Shown here in pieces: positions 46,166 through 57,176 of a DNA stretch of 64,000 bases (position 1 is the stretch's first letter; every line of letters starts with the position of its first letter). Under the pieces are notes generated by a model, which worked only from the letters and a program-made list of their open reading frames with translations, made no database searches and was not told the DNA's origin. The stretch is taken from the NCBI RefSeq assembly GCF_000787575.1, contig NW_012236512.1, forward strand, positions 547,977 through 611,976. The letters run 5' to 3'. Origin of the DNA: Acytostelium subglobosum LB1. Its lineage: Eukaryota; Evosea; Eumycetozoa; Acytosteliales; Acytosteliaceae. Made by a program: the position numbers and the translations under genes.

Positions 46166-48586
46166 TTAATGGATGGATGGTGGTGGATTGAAGACGCCAA
46201 GGTTGATGAGGAGTGATTGATATTGTTGGAACTCGGATGTTGTGAGTGGAATGAGAAGTCGTTGGTATGGACTTGTTGTTGATGATTGATCAATGAAGCG
46301 GAGTGGGTTGAACAACTCGACAATCAATCGAATCGATGAATATCTTCGATATTGTTGGATATTATCTTTGATCTGTTTGATTGTTGGTGCACTGATGAAT
46401 GCATCTTGGAAGTGATTGTCCTTGATCAAATAGTCCAAAACATATTGGTACATTGTAATATTGTTGATGGCAGCATATGATGACAATACATCATTGATGT
46501 AATTTTGATCACGTTTGATTGTGTCACTCAATTTACTCCAAATGAACTCGATGCGATCGATGTCCAATCGACTGACATCCGCTTGATATTCAAATACAAA
46601 GGTATCAAAAGGTTGTGGAGGCAGCAAGTTGAAGAGTGCCAGGACATCAGATTCAATCAGTCTTCCAAGTGTTGCGCCAGGTCGAGACAAGTGCTTTTGT
46701 GTGGCCAGTAGTGAGTCGATCCTGGTCCAATGTCTCTCATTGTGCAGGATGTATACCATCTGGTCTTGGTGAGTATCAGGGTCAAATTCTGACAATTGGT
46801 ACTTGATACTTTCATCACCAAACCTCCATGGATCTCCAATGTACGGCGAGGTGCCAGGTCCATGTGTGCTCAGTATGTCTATTAGCTCTCGCTCATTTAA
46901 CAGATCGGCACTTCTGAGCAGTGTCCACCAGCAATTTGGATGGTGTTCATGCTTGATAAACATCCTGATCGTGTTGGCTGAAATGTTGGCAGGAATAAAT
47001 TCTTGTCTTGGCAAGCCGAATATGTCCAAGTCAATGCTTTGACTAGGATGCACACTCGCTAGGAACATGTCTTGGATTTCAGGTGTGCATTGATCAATGA
47101 GGTACAGCTTGATCCCATGATAGACATGACCTGGACGATTGTGAATGATTGTCTTGATGGCGTCGACATATTGTACTTTGAGTGCCACGTTGAGTGCTTT
47201 ATCAATATCGATCCCGATCAATGAATTTGGGTCTCTGATCATTTGCTCCAAGTGTTCAATCACATCCAATCGTCTGGCTTTGATCGCATCTGAGTACAGG
47301 GTCAAGCTACGGGTGCTGAGCTCCACATTGTCATGTTTGATCAGTGTTTCGATCAAGTCTATCCAGTTGTGATTGTTGGACATGTTGATGCCTGACACAA
47401 TCCATTTTGGCCTTTCGAATCTAACAACATCAGGTCTAAGTGCAGGAGTGATGTTGTCCAGGATGTAGAGTGCGCACTCATAGTGGCCACCAGACAATGC
47501 ACATTGTAACAACTCCAAGTCATACAGTGTTTTGTTTGGAAGCTCATGATCGAGCCAGTACAAGTACTCTGGCATGAGATGTTGGACATGCTTCATAAAG
47601 CTGATGTCACCACCGGAGGCAAGTCGATTGAATAGTGGGGGACTACTTGTCTCAAGCTTCACTAGTGATTCGAGACATAATGGTTGTTCCAAAGGTGATA
47701 AACAGAGCATCATCTGTCGGTCCTCATTGTGAACGACATGATTGGCGATCATTATGAGCAGGTCATACAGTCGGTGCTTGGACGCAAAGTCCACCAAGAT
47801 GGATGTTGCAATGTTATAGTCTGTGGGCTGGTGCGACTTGAGGTAATGGTGAAGGTCATCAATGATTCGTGATTGGTGTCTGGTGAACAATGGATTGTAG
47901 TCCATCTTATAACCAAAGACGATGCAACGATCAATGCAGGGCGGACTGCGCGACCCAAGAAACGAAGAGATCGATGTGAGCAGGTCATAGTCGCCGTGGT
48001 CCTGCCAGACAGACTTCATCATGAAATGAACGATCGTGAGAGGTGCCACGTCTGGTAGATAGTTGATCAAGGCATGTATCATTGGTCGACTGAGCTTCAA
48101 GTGATCAATGGTGCCTATGAAGTTGAAAAATGACTTTCTAACATATTCAACGAACTTGTCCTTTGTAGTGTTGCTGCCTCGTCTGAATCGCTCAATGATA
48201 TAAGTCACCAATCTATCATTCTGCATTATCAACGCATTATAGTATGCATTGTTGATCGTGTCGAGCAAACTGATTGATTGATTGTTTGTTTGATAGAGTG
48301 ATTGATTGAATGAGTGAGTTAATGATTGATTGATTGAATGTGAACATATACATGCTTACTCTTGAGGTGAATGGATACTGATGTCCAACTGATCACAGTG
48401 ACGGATGAACTTGGCAGTGTCTCTAATTCGTACACAATGATATAGTGATACGATATCTGATGATTGGAAGACTTTGATTCCCAACTGTCTGTGTATCAAG
48501 GACACATGTCTAAACAACTCTGATCGAATGTACTTGTTGGAGAGTACTCTACTGATCAATGCCATTATGTTGGAATCCATCATCAT
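46166..48586 (-). CDS. Ankyrin-like family protein, array member 3
   Basis: Exons 48360-48586 and 46166-48269, 776 residues, intact. It has the shared phase-2 intron with an ATCA/TGAT-rich body. Exon 2 opens LLDTINNAYYNALIMQNDRL. It keeps FNRLASGGDISFMKHVQHLM, LLQCALSGGHYECALYILDN, YVDAIKTIIHNRPGHVYHGI and SPYQRLLIPLTTSEFQQYQS. It is closest in order and motif spelling to members 4 and 5. Its 5' flank is interrupted 31 bp upstream of the start codon by a complete DNA transposon. The gene may therefore have lost or changed its promoter, which can be tested by expression. Confidence 0.85.
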
Positions 48587-48617
48587 TATTCTATGTTATC
48601 TGTATGTATTGTATATG

Positions 48618-48634
48618 CACGACAATTCGATTCT
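48618..48634 (+). repeat. Left terminal inverted repeat of the transposon
   Basis: CACGACAATTCGATTCT, exact reverse complement of 51984-52000. Confidence 0.9.
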
Positions 48635-48876
48635 CCAACCAGGCGCTGAGGGATGAACAATTCATGCACACCGTTCCCATAATATATGACTTTTTGATTT
48701 AATTTTGATTTTATTTTAATGAAGTATGGTGGAAGTGAGGGCGCGCGCCCAAAGTGCAGAAGAGTATGGAGGACCTCCCACGATTGGAGCGCGCAATCTG
48801 GAATCCATGGATGACAGGAGTTGGGTACACTTGGAGTACTCAGACACTTCCAATTAAATACAGAATAGACAGATGA

Positions 48877-51607
48877 ATGGAGGTAGATGGCGGCAACAAG
48901 AGGAAGCGGAGTACCATCGACGACGTACAGGATGCAGGTTTCCTTTGTCAACATTCACAGTGCGGTATCTCATTCTCGTCGTACTTTGCTATGGAACGTC
49001 ACATGACTACTACCTTTCACGGTCGTTGTCTGTGGAAAGGAGGTGTATGTAGCGTGAGTACGACATCAACTCACTTCCGAGGCAAGATGCCTGTTGGAGG
49101 TTCCATACCATTAGGGATGTGCGAGTGTTGCTACCACCAGTGTTCGAGACCAAGAGACCTGAAACGGCACTACGAGGACGTGCACATCCACATTACGAAG
49201 GTTGATACGACAACGACCGACCAGCAGCAGACGATGAGTGTGACAGAGATCAGTTTAGAGAAGGCTGTCAAAAGGAGGTTGAAGCAAGAGATGAGAGAGA
49301 AGTACGAGAAAGGAGAGGATGTATTAGTCTCGGTCATGGTAAACAACAAAACAATAACATACTCAGTGGAGTCGATCCAGAGTCGAGGAAGAAGATACTT
49401 GAGACCTTCCACCTGAAGGCCTTCACCAAATACAAACAAAACAAGGAGAGTACCAAAGAGCTGGATGACTTTAGAACAAAGTACGAGGTGAAGACTTTGT
49501 GGCAACCTGTCAATGGCAAGGATGTTCCAGTCGGCGTATGCATGTCCATTGGATTGGTATATCTGGATCTGCTGGAGATGCTAAACATCACAAAGACAAA
49601 GGTAAGCATTGATGATGATTGATTGATTGATTGATTGATTGAGTGAGTGAGTGAGTGAGTGAGTGAATTATTGATTAACCAATTACATTACAAGGCCAAG
49701 ACGGATCGACAGAAGCTGAAGATGGCCTTGGACTCTGCACAGGTAGCTGGTAATGGCCGGAACATTCTGACATTTACTCTAGAGATAGTCAGTAGGCTGG
49801 GCAGCATTGTTGATTGCAAGTCGCCTTCCAATAACAAACCGATTGTTATTTACCTGGGGAAGGAGGACACCGAGGAGTTCTTCAAGACAATGAAGCCAAT
49901 GATCGACACAATCAAGAGGTTGCTGGTCGACAATATCATCAGTGTGGGTGGCACAGACTACCCAGTGGAGCTCCTACTTTGCAACGACTACTACTGCGCA
50001 GCCCAATTGTTTGGTTTGATCGATGTGTATGCTCCAACATCTTACTGGCTCTGCATGTGGTGTTACTGCAACAGGAATGAGGTTAATGACTTCTCCCACG
50101 AGTGCCGCCATCAGCTTCGACGAGATGACAACAAACCTAATCTATTGGCACTGGCGCCTCCCCCATCCGCAGCTATGACCAAGAAGCCTGGCTTTGAGCA
50201 GTACGGTCAGGGTGGTCAGGTACACATCCCATGTGAGACATCCAGGAAGATCCCATGCAGCCTCCATCTGAAGATCGGGACGACCAAACAAATGACCAAG
50301 AAGACTGTCTGCAGGACGATGTCAGAGATGTTCAGAAAACTCACTGCACTGAGAAAGGAGAGGAAGAGGGAGAAGGCGGGCTATGCGTCCAGTCTAATGA
50401 AGAGGCAGGCCACTAAGAAGAAGTGTCGCAAGGCATCTGGCACCATTGAGAAGAAGATTGGCGACTTACTCGAGGAGTGTGAGTCACGTATCGCTAAACG
50501 CACAGACCAGCAAGTGAAGATGCATCTGGAGACACTGCGGGCCGCAGCAGCGGAGGCAGAGGAACCGAAAGATCAACATCAACAGCTTCAGGCCTTGTTT
50601 ACCGAGATGGGGGACCAGCGAGTAGTCGGAGTGACCAAGGCAATGATTGATAAGCTGGAAGGTGTCAGTGTGGCTATCAACCTGGTCGCTGCTCAGCAGC
50701 AGAAGATCAATGACGATGACACAACAACATACGATGAGAATGATGCCAAGGTCAAGGAACTGAACGCCAGGATCAAGGAGCTGCAGGACACGCTTGGAGA
50801 TGACAAACAACGAGAGAAGGAGAGGGTTGTGAGGCTCCTTAGCTTCCTGAAGAAGAAGAAGGTCACCATCTACAAGTCAAAGGTCATCGATGACGATACT
50901 GTCGAGACAATCGTGGAGAAGATCAGCTTTACCTACTCAGACTGTATGATCATCATCAACAATCGAGCCGAGTTCATTGATTGTCTAACTGATGATGCCA
51001 CTTTGAAGAAAGAGGTATGTGTTCAAACGACACACATGTTCAAACAACATCGATGTATATATACTGACCTGCTGCCTGCTGTTTGATTGATGACGTTAAT
51101 GTTTGCAAACAATTGTAGTTATCTGAACTCTGGGAAGTCTATGCTTACCTGGTATGGGCCATCGAACGAAGTGAGGAGGTATACGTGACAGATCAGAAGT
51201 GGCTCACAATCTCCAAGGTCTTCGCTGAGAAGTACAGACTCCTGTTTCCACAAGCCACTATCACGTCGTACATGCACTGCTTTGTGTTCCATGTTGGCCA
51301 ATTCACAGGCCTGCTAAAGATGTCTCTCGACAGAATGGCCAACTTTGGCATTGAATGTCGCCACAAGATCGTCAAGTTGCTGGTGAAACGCTCCAATCAT
51401 CACTGGGATGATGTGCTGTTCGGGAAGCTGCTGATGAAGTGCTACCACTGGTATGACAAACAAGGCAAAGATACCAGGTCTCAAGATGAGAGTGATGCGA
51501 CGCAACACTTGCTGACCAAGCGACACAAGTGGGCCACCTCTATTGTTGAACGTAAACCATCGCCAAAGCTCATAGAGAAGAAACATCTGTTCTATAAAAA
51601 GAGATAA
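48877..51607 (+). CDS. Transposase-like protein with N-terminal zinc fingers (one frameshift)
   Basis: Exons 48877-49601, 49695-51014 and 51119-51607, about 844 codons once one missing base near 49340-49375 is allowed for (the frame passes from KTITYSVES to DPESRKKILETFHLKAFTK). Two Cys/His fingers lie in the first 100 residues (CQHSQCGISFSSYFAMERH; CYHQCSRPRDLKRHYEDVH), a common DNA-binding start of transposases. The middle has IVIYLGKEDTEEFFKTMKPM, ELLLCNDYYCAAQLFGLIDV, SYWLCMWCYC, then a Lys/Glu coiled coil. The end has SYMHCFVFHVGQFTGLL and FGIECRHKIVKLL. The order of these motifs is reminiscent of the RAG1/Transib-like DDE class; I hold that as a hypothesis. Expected first acidic residue may be changed (VAGNGRN). 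It lies inside matched terminal repeats, which supports the transposase role. Confidence 0.7.
49616..49668 (+). repeat. (TGAT)n(GAGT)n microsatellite in transposon intron 1
   Basis: Tandem ATTG/TGAT units followed by GAGT units inside the 93-bp intron 49602-49694. The same tetranucleotide fills host introns, so the transposon intron looks locally adapted. Confidence 0.8.
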
Positions 51608-51983
51608 CTAGAATATATATGATAATGTTTATTAATGAATGATTATTATTTGTTTGAATGAAGTTAATGTTTGAATGAGTGAGTGGCTGACTGTTTGAAT
51701 GGATAAATAATTAATTTATTCTACAATTACAAAAATTATATGAATGGATTGTCCATCCAGTTTAAAGTCAACGCTATCCTTTAGTTTGTAGTAATAAAAA
51801 AAATTTGTTATAATTATAATAACCCAAACATTTTAGGGTAGAATGAATAGTGTATGGACACATAGGAACACTAGTGAAGTATGGTCCAATAAGTCGGTCA
51901 AATGGTCCTGTTTGAAAAATGGAAGTGTATGGGTGAGAGGTTACCCTCTCATTACCTTCCGCGCGCACCGCATTAATTCATTC

Positions 51984-52000
51984 AGAATCGAATTGTCGTG
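51984..52000 (-). repeat. Right terminal inverted repeat of the transposon
   Basis: AGAATCGAATTGTCGTG, exact reverse complement of the left repeat. Confidence 0.9.
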
Positions 52001-52017
52001 TATCACTTTGCTCGTGT

Positions 52018-52067
52018 CCAAAAAAGGAAAACTGGTGATCATGATCAACAAACAATTTTCTTTTTGG
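52018..52067. terminator. Conserved inverted repeat behind array member 4
   Basis: Arms CCAAAAAAGGAAAA and TTTTCTTTTTGG flank a GATCATGATC-containing loop. It begins 13 bp past the stop codon of member 4 (minus strand). The same structure lies behind members 5 and 6, so it is probably a 3' end signal; function inferred. Confidence 0.5.
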
Positions 52068-52079
52068 GCGATTATTTAA

Positions 52080-54478
52080 TTATATGGATGGAGGAAGGAT
52101 GAAACCAAGGTTGATGAGGAGTGATTGGTATTGTTGGAACTCTGATTGAGTGAGTGGAACCAGAAGTCGATAATACGGACTTGTTGTTGTTGATGAATGA
52201 GTGTGAGTGTAATTGATTGGATTGAACAACTCGACAATCAATCGAATCGATGAATATCTTCTATGCTGTTGTATGTTATCTTTGATTTTTTTGATTGTTG
52301 GTGCATGGATAAATGGTGCTTTGAAGTGATTATCCTTGATCAAACTATCCAAAATATATCGATACATTGTAATATTGTTCATTGCAGCATTGGATGACAA
52401 CACATCAATGATGAACTTTTGATCACATTTGAGTGTGTCACTCAATCTACTCCAAATGAAATCGATCAGATCAATGTCCAATCGACTAACATCCGCTTGA
52501 TAGGTGGATGATATAAGCAAAAATGTTGGCTGTGGAGGCAACAGGTTGAAGAATGCCATGACATCAGATCCAATCAGTTTTCCAAATGTTGCGCCAGCTC
52601 GAGAAAAATGTGTTGGTGTGGCTAGGAGTGCGTCGATCCTGGATCTATTTCTCTCTCTCAGCAAGATGTGTATCATCTGCTCTGGCAGCCCAACTCCAAA
52701 CAATGAGATACCACTGATGTTCTCCTTAGCAACTATCCAAGGATCGCAAATGTATGGCGATGTTCCACATGAGCCCAAAATGCCAACGAGCTCTTGCTCA
52801 TTCAACAGATCGGCGCTCCTCAGAAGTGACTGCAAGCAGTATGTATGGTGCTTATGTTTGATCATCATCCTGATCGTGTCCGCAGAGATCTCCGCCACCT
52901 TGTATGGGTTTGTCAGCATGGAGTTGTCAAAGTCAATACATTCACCAGGCTGCAAACTCGCTAGGAACATATCTTGGATGTCGGATGCACATTGATCAAT
53001 GAGACACAGCTTGATATTCTTGTACACGTGACCTGGACGATTGTGAATGATTGTCTTGATGGCATCAATAAATTGTTCTTGGAGTGCCACGTTGAGTATT
53101 CGATCAAAGTTGAACAATCGACCTTTTTGGAACTGTCCGGTTTCGAGATACTCAATCACATCCAATCGTCTGCCTCTGATCGCGTCCGAATACAGACATA
53201 TCTTTCCAAAGTCGAAGTGCCATTTATGATTCTTGATGATGAAGTCATTCCAGTTGTGATCGTTGGACATGTTGATGCCAGTCACAATCCATCTGTCGGC
53301 TGGTCCTGGTGAGTATTGTTCTACTGGTGTGATGTTGTCCAAGATGTAGAGTGCACATTGATAGTGGTTGTTGGATAACGCACATTGTAGCAACTGATGG
53401 TCATAGAGCTTTTGGTACGGACTTCCACCTATGATCCTGCTCAAGTACTTTGGCATGAGATGTTGGACATGCTTCATAAAGGTGATGTCACCAGCAGAGG
53501 CCAGTCGATTGAATAGTGGAGGGTTATTGATCTCAAGCTCCATGAGTGACCCGACACTGATTGGACTTTGCTCCAAAGGTGATAGACACAGCGAAATTTC
53601 TTCGTTCTCATAATGAACGACATGCTTAGCAATCTTCATCAGCAGGTCATACAGTCGGTGTTTGGTCGCAAAGCTAACCAATTTATATGTTGATAGGTAA
53701 TACTCCTCAGGCTTGTGTGACTCTAGGTATCGGTGAAGGTCATCGATGATACGTGATTGATGTTGGAGGAACATTGGGTTGAACTCCTTCATCGTATGGC
53801 CAATCGTGACATAATGATCGATTGCACACCCTATAGGGTGGGACAAATCGAGTGGCGACATCTGGACGCACAAGTCAAGATCGGAATGTTCGACCAATGC
53901 AGACCTCATCATATGTTGAACGATCGATGATGGAGCAACATCAGGCAAGTAACTGAGCAATGTATCTATCATTTGTCGACTGAGCTTGAGATGAGAGTTG
54001 TAATTGATATGGCGGAACAATGAGTGTCTGACGAACTTGACGAACTGGTCCTCAGATGTGTTGCTGCCTCGTCTGAATCGCTCGATGATATAAGTCACCA
54101 ATCGGTCATTCTGCTTCTTCAACACAAGATAGAATGCATCGATGATCGTACTAAGTAAACTGATTGATTGATTGTTTGAATGAGTGATCGAATGAAGCGG
54201 TGAATATCATATACATAATGGCTTACATACTCTTGAGGTGAATGGACACTGATGTCCAACTGATTACAGTGATGGATGAACTTGGCAGTGTCACTACATT
54301 GTACATAATGATAGAGTGATGCGATATCTGATGAACTGAAGACTTTGGTGATGTCCAACTGTTTGTGTATCAATGACACATGTCTAAACAACTCTGATCG
54401 AATGTACTTGCTTGACAGTACACAACAGATCAATGACATCAATCGATATTGTGTATCATTGTTGTTGGAATTCATCAT
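52080..54478 (-). CDS. Ankyrin-like family protein, array member 4
   Basis: Exons 54231-54478 and 52080-54159, 775 residues, intact. It has the shared phase-2 intron, GTATGT donor. Exon 1 block YIRSELFRHVSLIHKQLDIT; exon 2 opens LLSTIIDAFYLVLKKQNDRL. Helix pairs: FNRLASAGDITFMKHVQHLM, LLQCALSNNHYQCALYILDN, FIDAIKTIIHNRPGHVYKNI, CLQSLLRSADLLNEQELVGI. The family's GGH in the middle repeat is changed to NNH. Two shortenings compared with member 1 (no poly-Gln, shorter central linker). The end SPYYRLLVPLTQSEFQQYQS is family standard. No signal peptide or membrane segment. Confidence 0.85.
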
Positions 54479-54529
54479 AGTATTCTAACTTTATCTGTAT
54501 GTCTCTATTTTCTATCTTTGGGTTTTAGT

Positions 54530-54575
54530 CCAAAAAAGGAAAACTGGTGATCAACAAACAATTTCCTTTTTTAGG
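54530..54575. terminator. Conserved inverted repeat behind array member 5
   Basis: Arms CCAAAAAAGGAAA and TTTCCTTTTTTAGG (one bulge) around a GATCAACAAAC loop, starting 18 bp after the stop codon of member 5 on the minus strand. Confidence 0.5.
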
Positions 54576-54593
54576 AATTTATTTAATTAATTC

Positions 54594-57076
54594 TTATGGC
54601 CTGAGGATACCAAGGTTGGTGAGGAGTGATTGGTATTGTTGAAACTCGGCTGATGTGAGTGGTACCAGAAGTCGATGATATGGACTTGTTGTTGATTGAG
54701 TGTCATCATGATCATGAACATTAAAGTTGATTGGATTGAATAACTCGACAATCAATCTAATCGATAAATATCTTTGATATTGTCGGATGTTATCTTTGAT
54801 CTGTTTGATTGTTGGTGCATGGATGAATGGTACCTGGAAGTGATTGTCCTTGATCAAACTGTCCAACACATATCGATACATTGTAATATTGTTGATGGCA
54901 GCATTGGACGACAACACATTATTGATGTACTGTTGATCACGTTTGATGGCAATACTCAATCTACTCCATATGAACTCGATATGATCGATGTCCAATCGAC
55001 TGACATCTGCTCGATAGGTAAACCCAAACATATCAAAAGGTTGTCGAGGCATCAAGTTGAAGAAGGCCAGGACATCAGATCCAATCAGTCGTCCCATTGT
55101 TGCACCAGTTCGAGCCAAATGCTTTGGTGTGGCAAGGAGTGCGTCGATCCTGGTCCTATGTCTCTCATTGTGCAGGATGTACACCATCTGGTCTGGAATG
55201 GGATCAACTCCATAATGCTGGATACCACTTACAGTTTGGTCGACCAATGTCCAAGGATCACTAATGTAGCCATGTCCATATCCATGTGTGCCCAAGGTGT
55301 CAATGAGCTCCATATCATTTAACAGCTCGGCACTTCTGAGCAGTGTTGGCCAGCAGCATGGGTGGTGCTCATACTTTATAAACATTCTGATAGTGCTTGC
55401 TGAAATGTCGACGGTGCAGTAATTGTTTGTCGCGCTCAATGAGCCAAATTGAATGCATTGACCAGGATGCACACTCGCCAGGAACATTTCTTGGATATCA
55501 GTTGTGCATTGATCAATGTTACAAAGCTTTATACCTTCGTACACATGGCCTGGACGATTGTGAATGATTGTCTTGATGGCATCAATATATTGTTCTTGGA
55601 GTGCCACATTGAGTGCTTGGCTGAAATCGATCACAATCAACGTGTTGGGATCACTGATCAGTTGTTCCAAATATTCAATCACATCCAATCTTCTGGCTTT
55701 GATCGCGTCCATGTACAGTTGTAGGTCTAGGAAGTCAAGGTCAACAGATTGGTGTTTGATCAGAGTATCCACCAAGTCTAACAAGTTGTGATTGTGATTT
55801 GGATCGTTGGACATGTTGATGCTAGACACGTTCCATTTGGGCTGTCCGAATCTATCAACATCATTGTTGGCGAATGGTGATGATCTTGTTGGAGAGATGT
55901 TGTCTAGGATGTAGAGTGCACAGTCATAAAGACCTCCAGACAATGCACATTGTAACAACTGGTTGTCATAGAGTTGTTGGTATGGATATCCACTGTAGAT
56001 CCAGTCCAAGTACTCTGGCATGAGATGCTGGACATGCTTCATAAAGCTGATGTCACCATCTAAGGCCAGTCGATTGAATAGAGGAACCTTGTCAATCCTC
56101 AACTCCATGAGATATCCGAGACTGATCGGATATTCCAAAGGTGATAGAGTGAGACCAATTTGTTGTTGGGAGTTCTTATAATGAACGGCATGCTTGGCGA
56201 TCATCACGAGCAGGTCATACAGTCGATGTTTGATAGTAAATTCCACCAAATAATACATTAGTATAGTATACTCCTCAGGCTGGTGTGACTCAATGTGCCG
56301 GCGAAGGTCATCTATGATTCGAGATTGATGTTGGAGGAACATTGGATTGAACTCTTTCATCTTATTGCCAATCTCGATGAAATGATCGATTGCATATGAC
56401 TCAGGGATGGACTTATCAAGTGGTGCCAACTTGGCGCACAAGTCAAAGTCGGAATGCTCGATCAATGTAGACTTCATCATTTGACGAACGATCGTTCGTG
56501 GAGCAACATCAGGCAAGTAACAGAGTAATGTGTCTATCATTGGTCGACTGAACTTGATATGATGGTTGTAATCAATGAAATTGAGGAAGTCGAACAATGA
56601 CTTTCTAACATAATCTATGAACTGTGTATCTGTAGTGTTGCTGCCTCGTCTGAATCGTTCGATGATATAAGTCACCAATCTATTATTCTTTCTATACAAT
56701 GCATGATAGAATGCATTGTTGATGGTGTGGAGCAACCTGTTTGATTGGATGTATGAGTGAGTGAATGAAAGAGTGAGCGGATGCTGCTCATCTCTGTGTG
56801 ATCGATGATAGATACAAACTCTTGAGGTGAATGGATTGTGATGTCCAACTGATCACAGTGATGGATGAACTTGGCAGTGTCTCCACATAGTACACAATGA
56901 TAGAGTGATGCGATATCTGATGAATGGAAGACATTGGTGATGCCCAACTGTCTGTGTATCAATGACACATGTCTAAACAACTCTGATCGAATGTACTTGC
57001 TGGACAGTACTCTACTGATTGATGACATCAATCGATATTGTGTATCATTATTTATATTGGATTCCATCATCATCAT
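54594..57076 (-). CDS. Ankyrin-like family protein, array member 5
   Basis: Exons 56820-57076 and 54594-56736, 799 residues, intact. The donor is GTTTGT, where the other members have GTATGT or GTAAGC, but position and phase are identical. Exon 1 starts with a Met run (MMMMESN), so the exact initiator is uncertain by a few codons; its block reads YIRSELFRHVSLIHRQLGIT. Exon 2 opens ELLHTINNAFYHALYRKNNR. Motifs: FNRLALDGDISFMKHVQHLM, LLQCALSGGLYDCALYILDN, YIDAIKTIIHNRPGHVYEGI, CWPTLLRSAELLNDMELIDT. It ends without the Pro/Ser tail of other members. Its 5' flank is uninterrupted and serves as the empty-site comparison for the transposon. Confidence 0.85.
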
Positions 57077-57114
57077 TCTACGTTATCTGTATGTATGTAT
57101 CTCTTTGTTCATGT

Positions 57115-57164
57115 CCAAAAAAGGAAAACTGATGATCATGATCAACCAATAATTTCCTTTTTGG
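57115..57164. terminator. Conserved inverted repeat behind array member 6
   Basis: Arms CCAAAAAAGGAAA and TTTCCTTTTTGG around GATCATGATCAACC. Starts 12 bp past the stop codon of member 6 (minus strand). Confidence 0.5.
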
Positions 57165-57176
57165 GTGTTTATTAAT

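Larger units (their letters stand above)
48618..52000 (+). mobile_element. DNA transposon with 17-bp terminal inverted repeats
   Basis: A 3383-bp element bounded by perfect 17-bp inverted repeats (CACGACAATTCGATTCT at 48618-48634 and its reverse complement at 51984-52000). It carries one three-exon gene (48877-51607) plus a GC-richer 5' segment (48720-48800, GCGCGC-containing) and an AT-rich 3' segment (51608-51983) without a gene. The flanks support insertion: the DNA left and right, rejoined, resembles the uninterrupted upstream region of array member 5 (57070-57125). A TAT on both sides may be a 3-bp target duplication, with one extra G at the left end; this detail is uncertain. The insertion split the intergenic spacer between array members 3 and 4. 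Confidence 0.85.
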
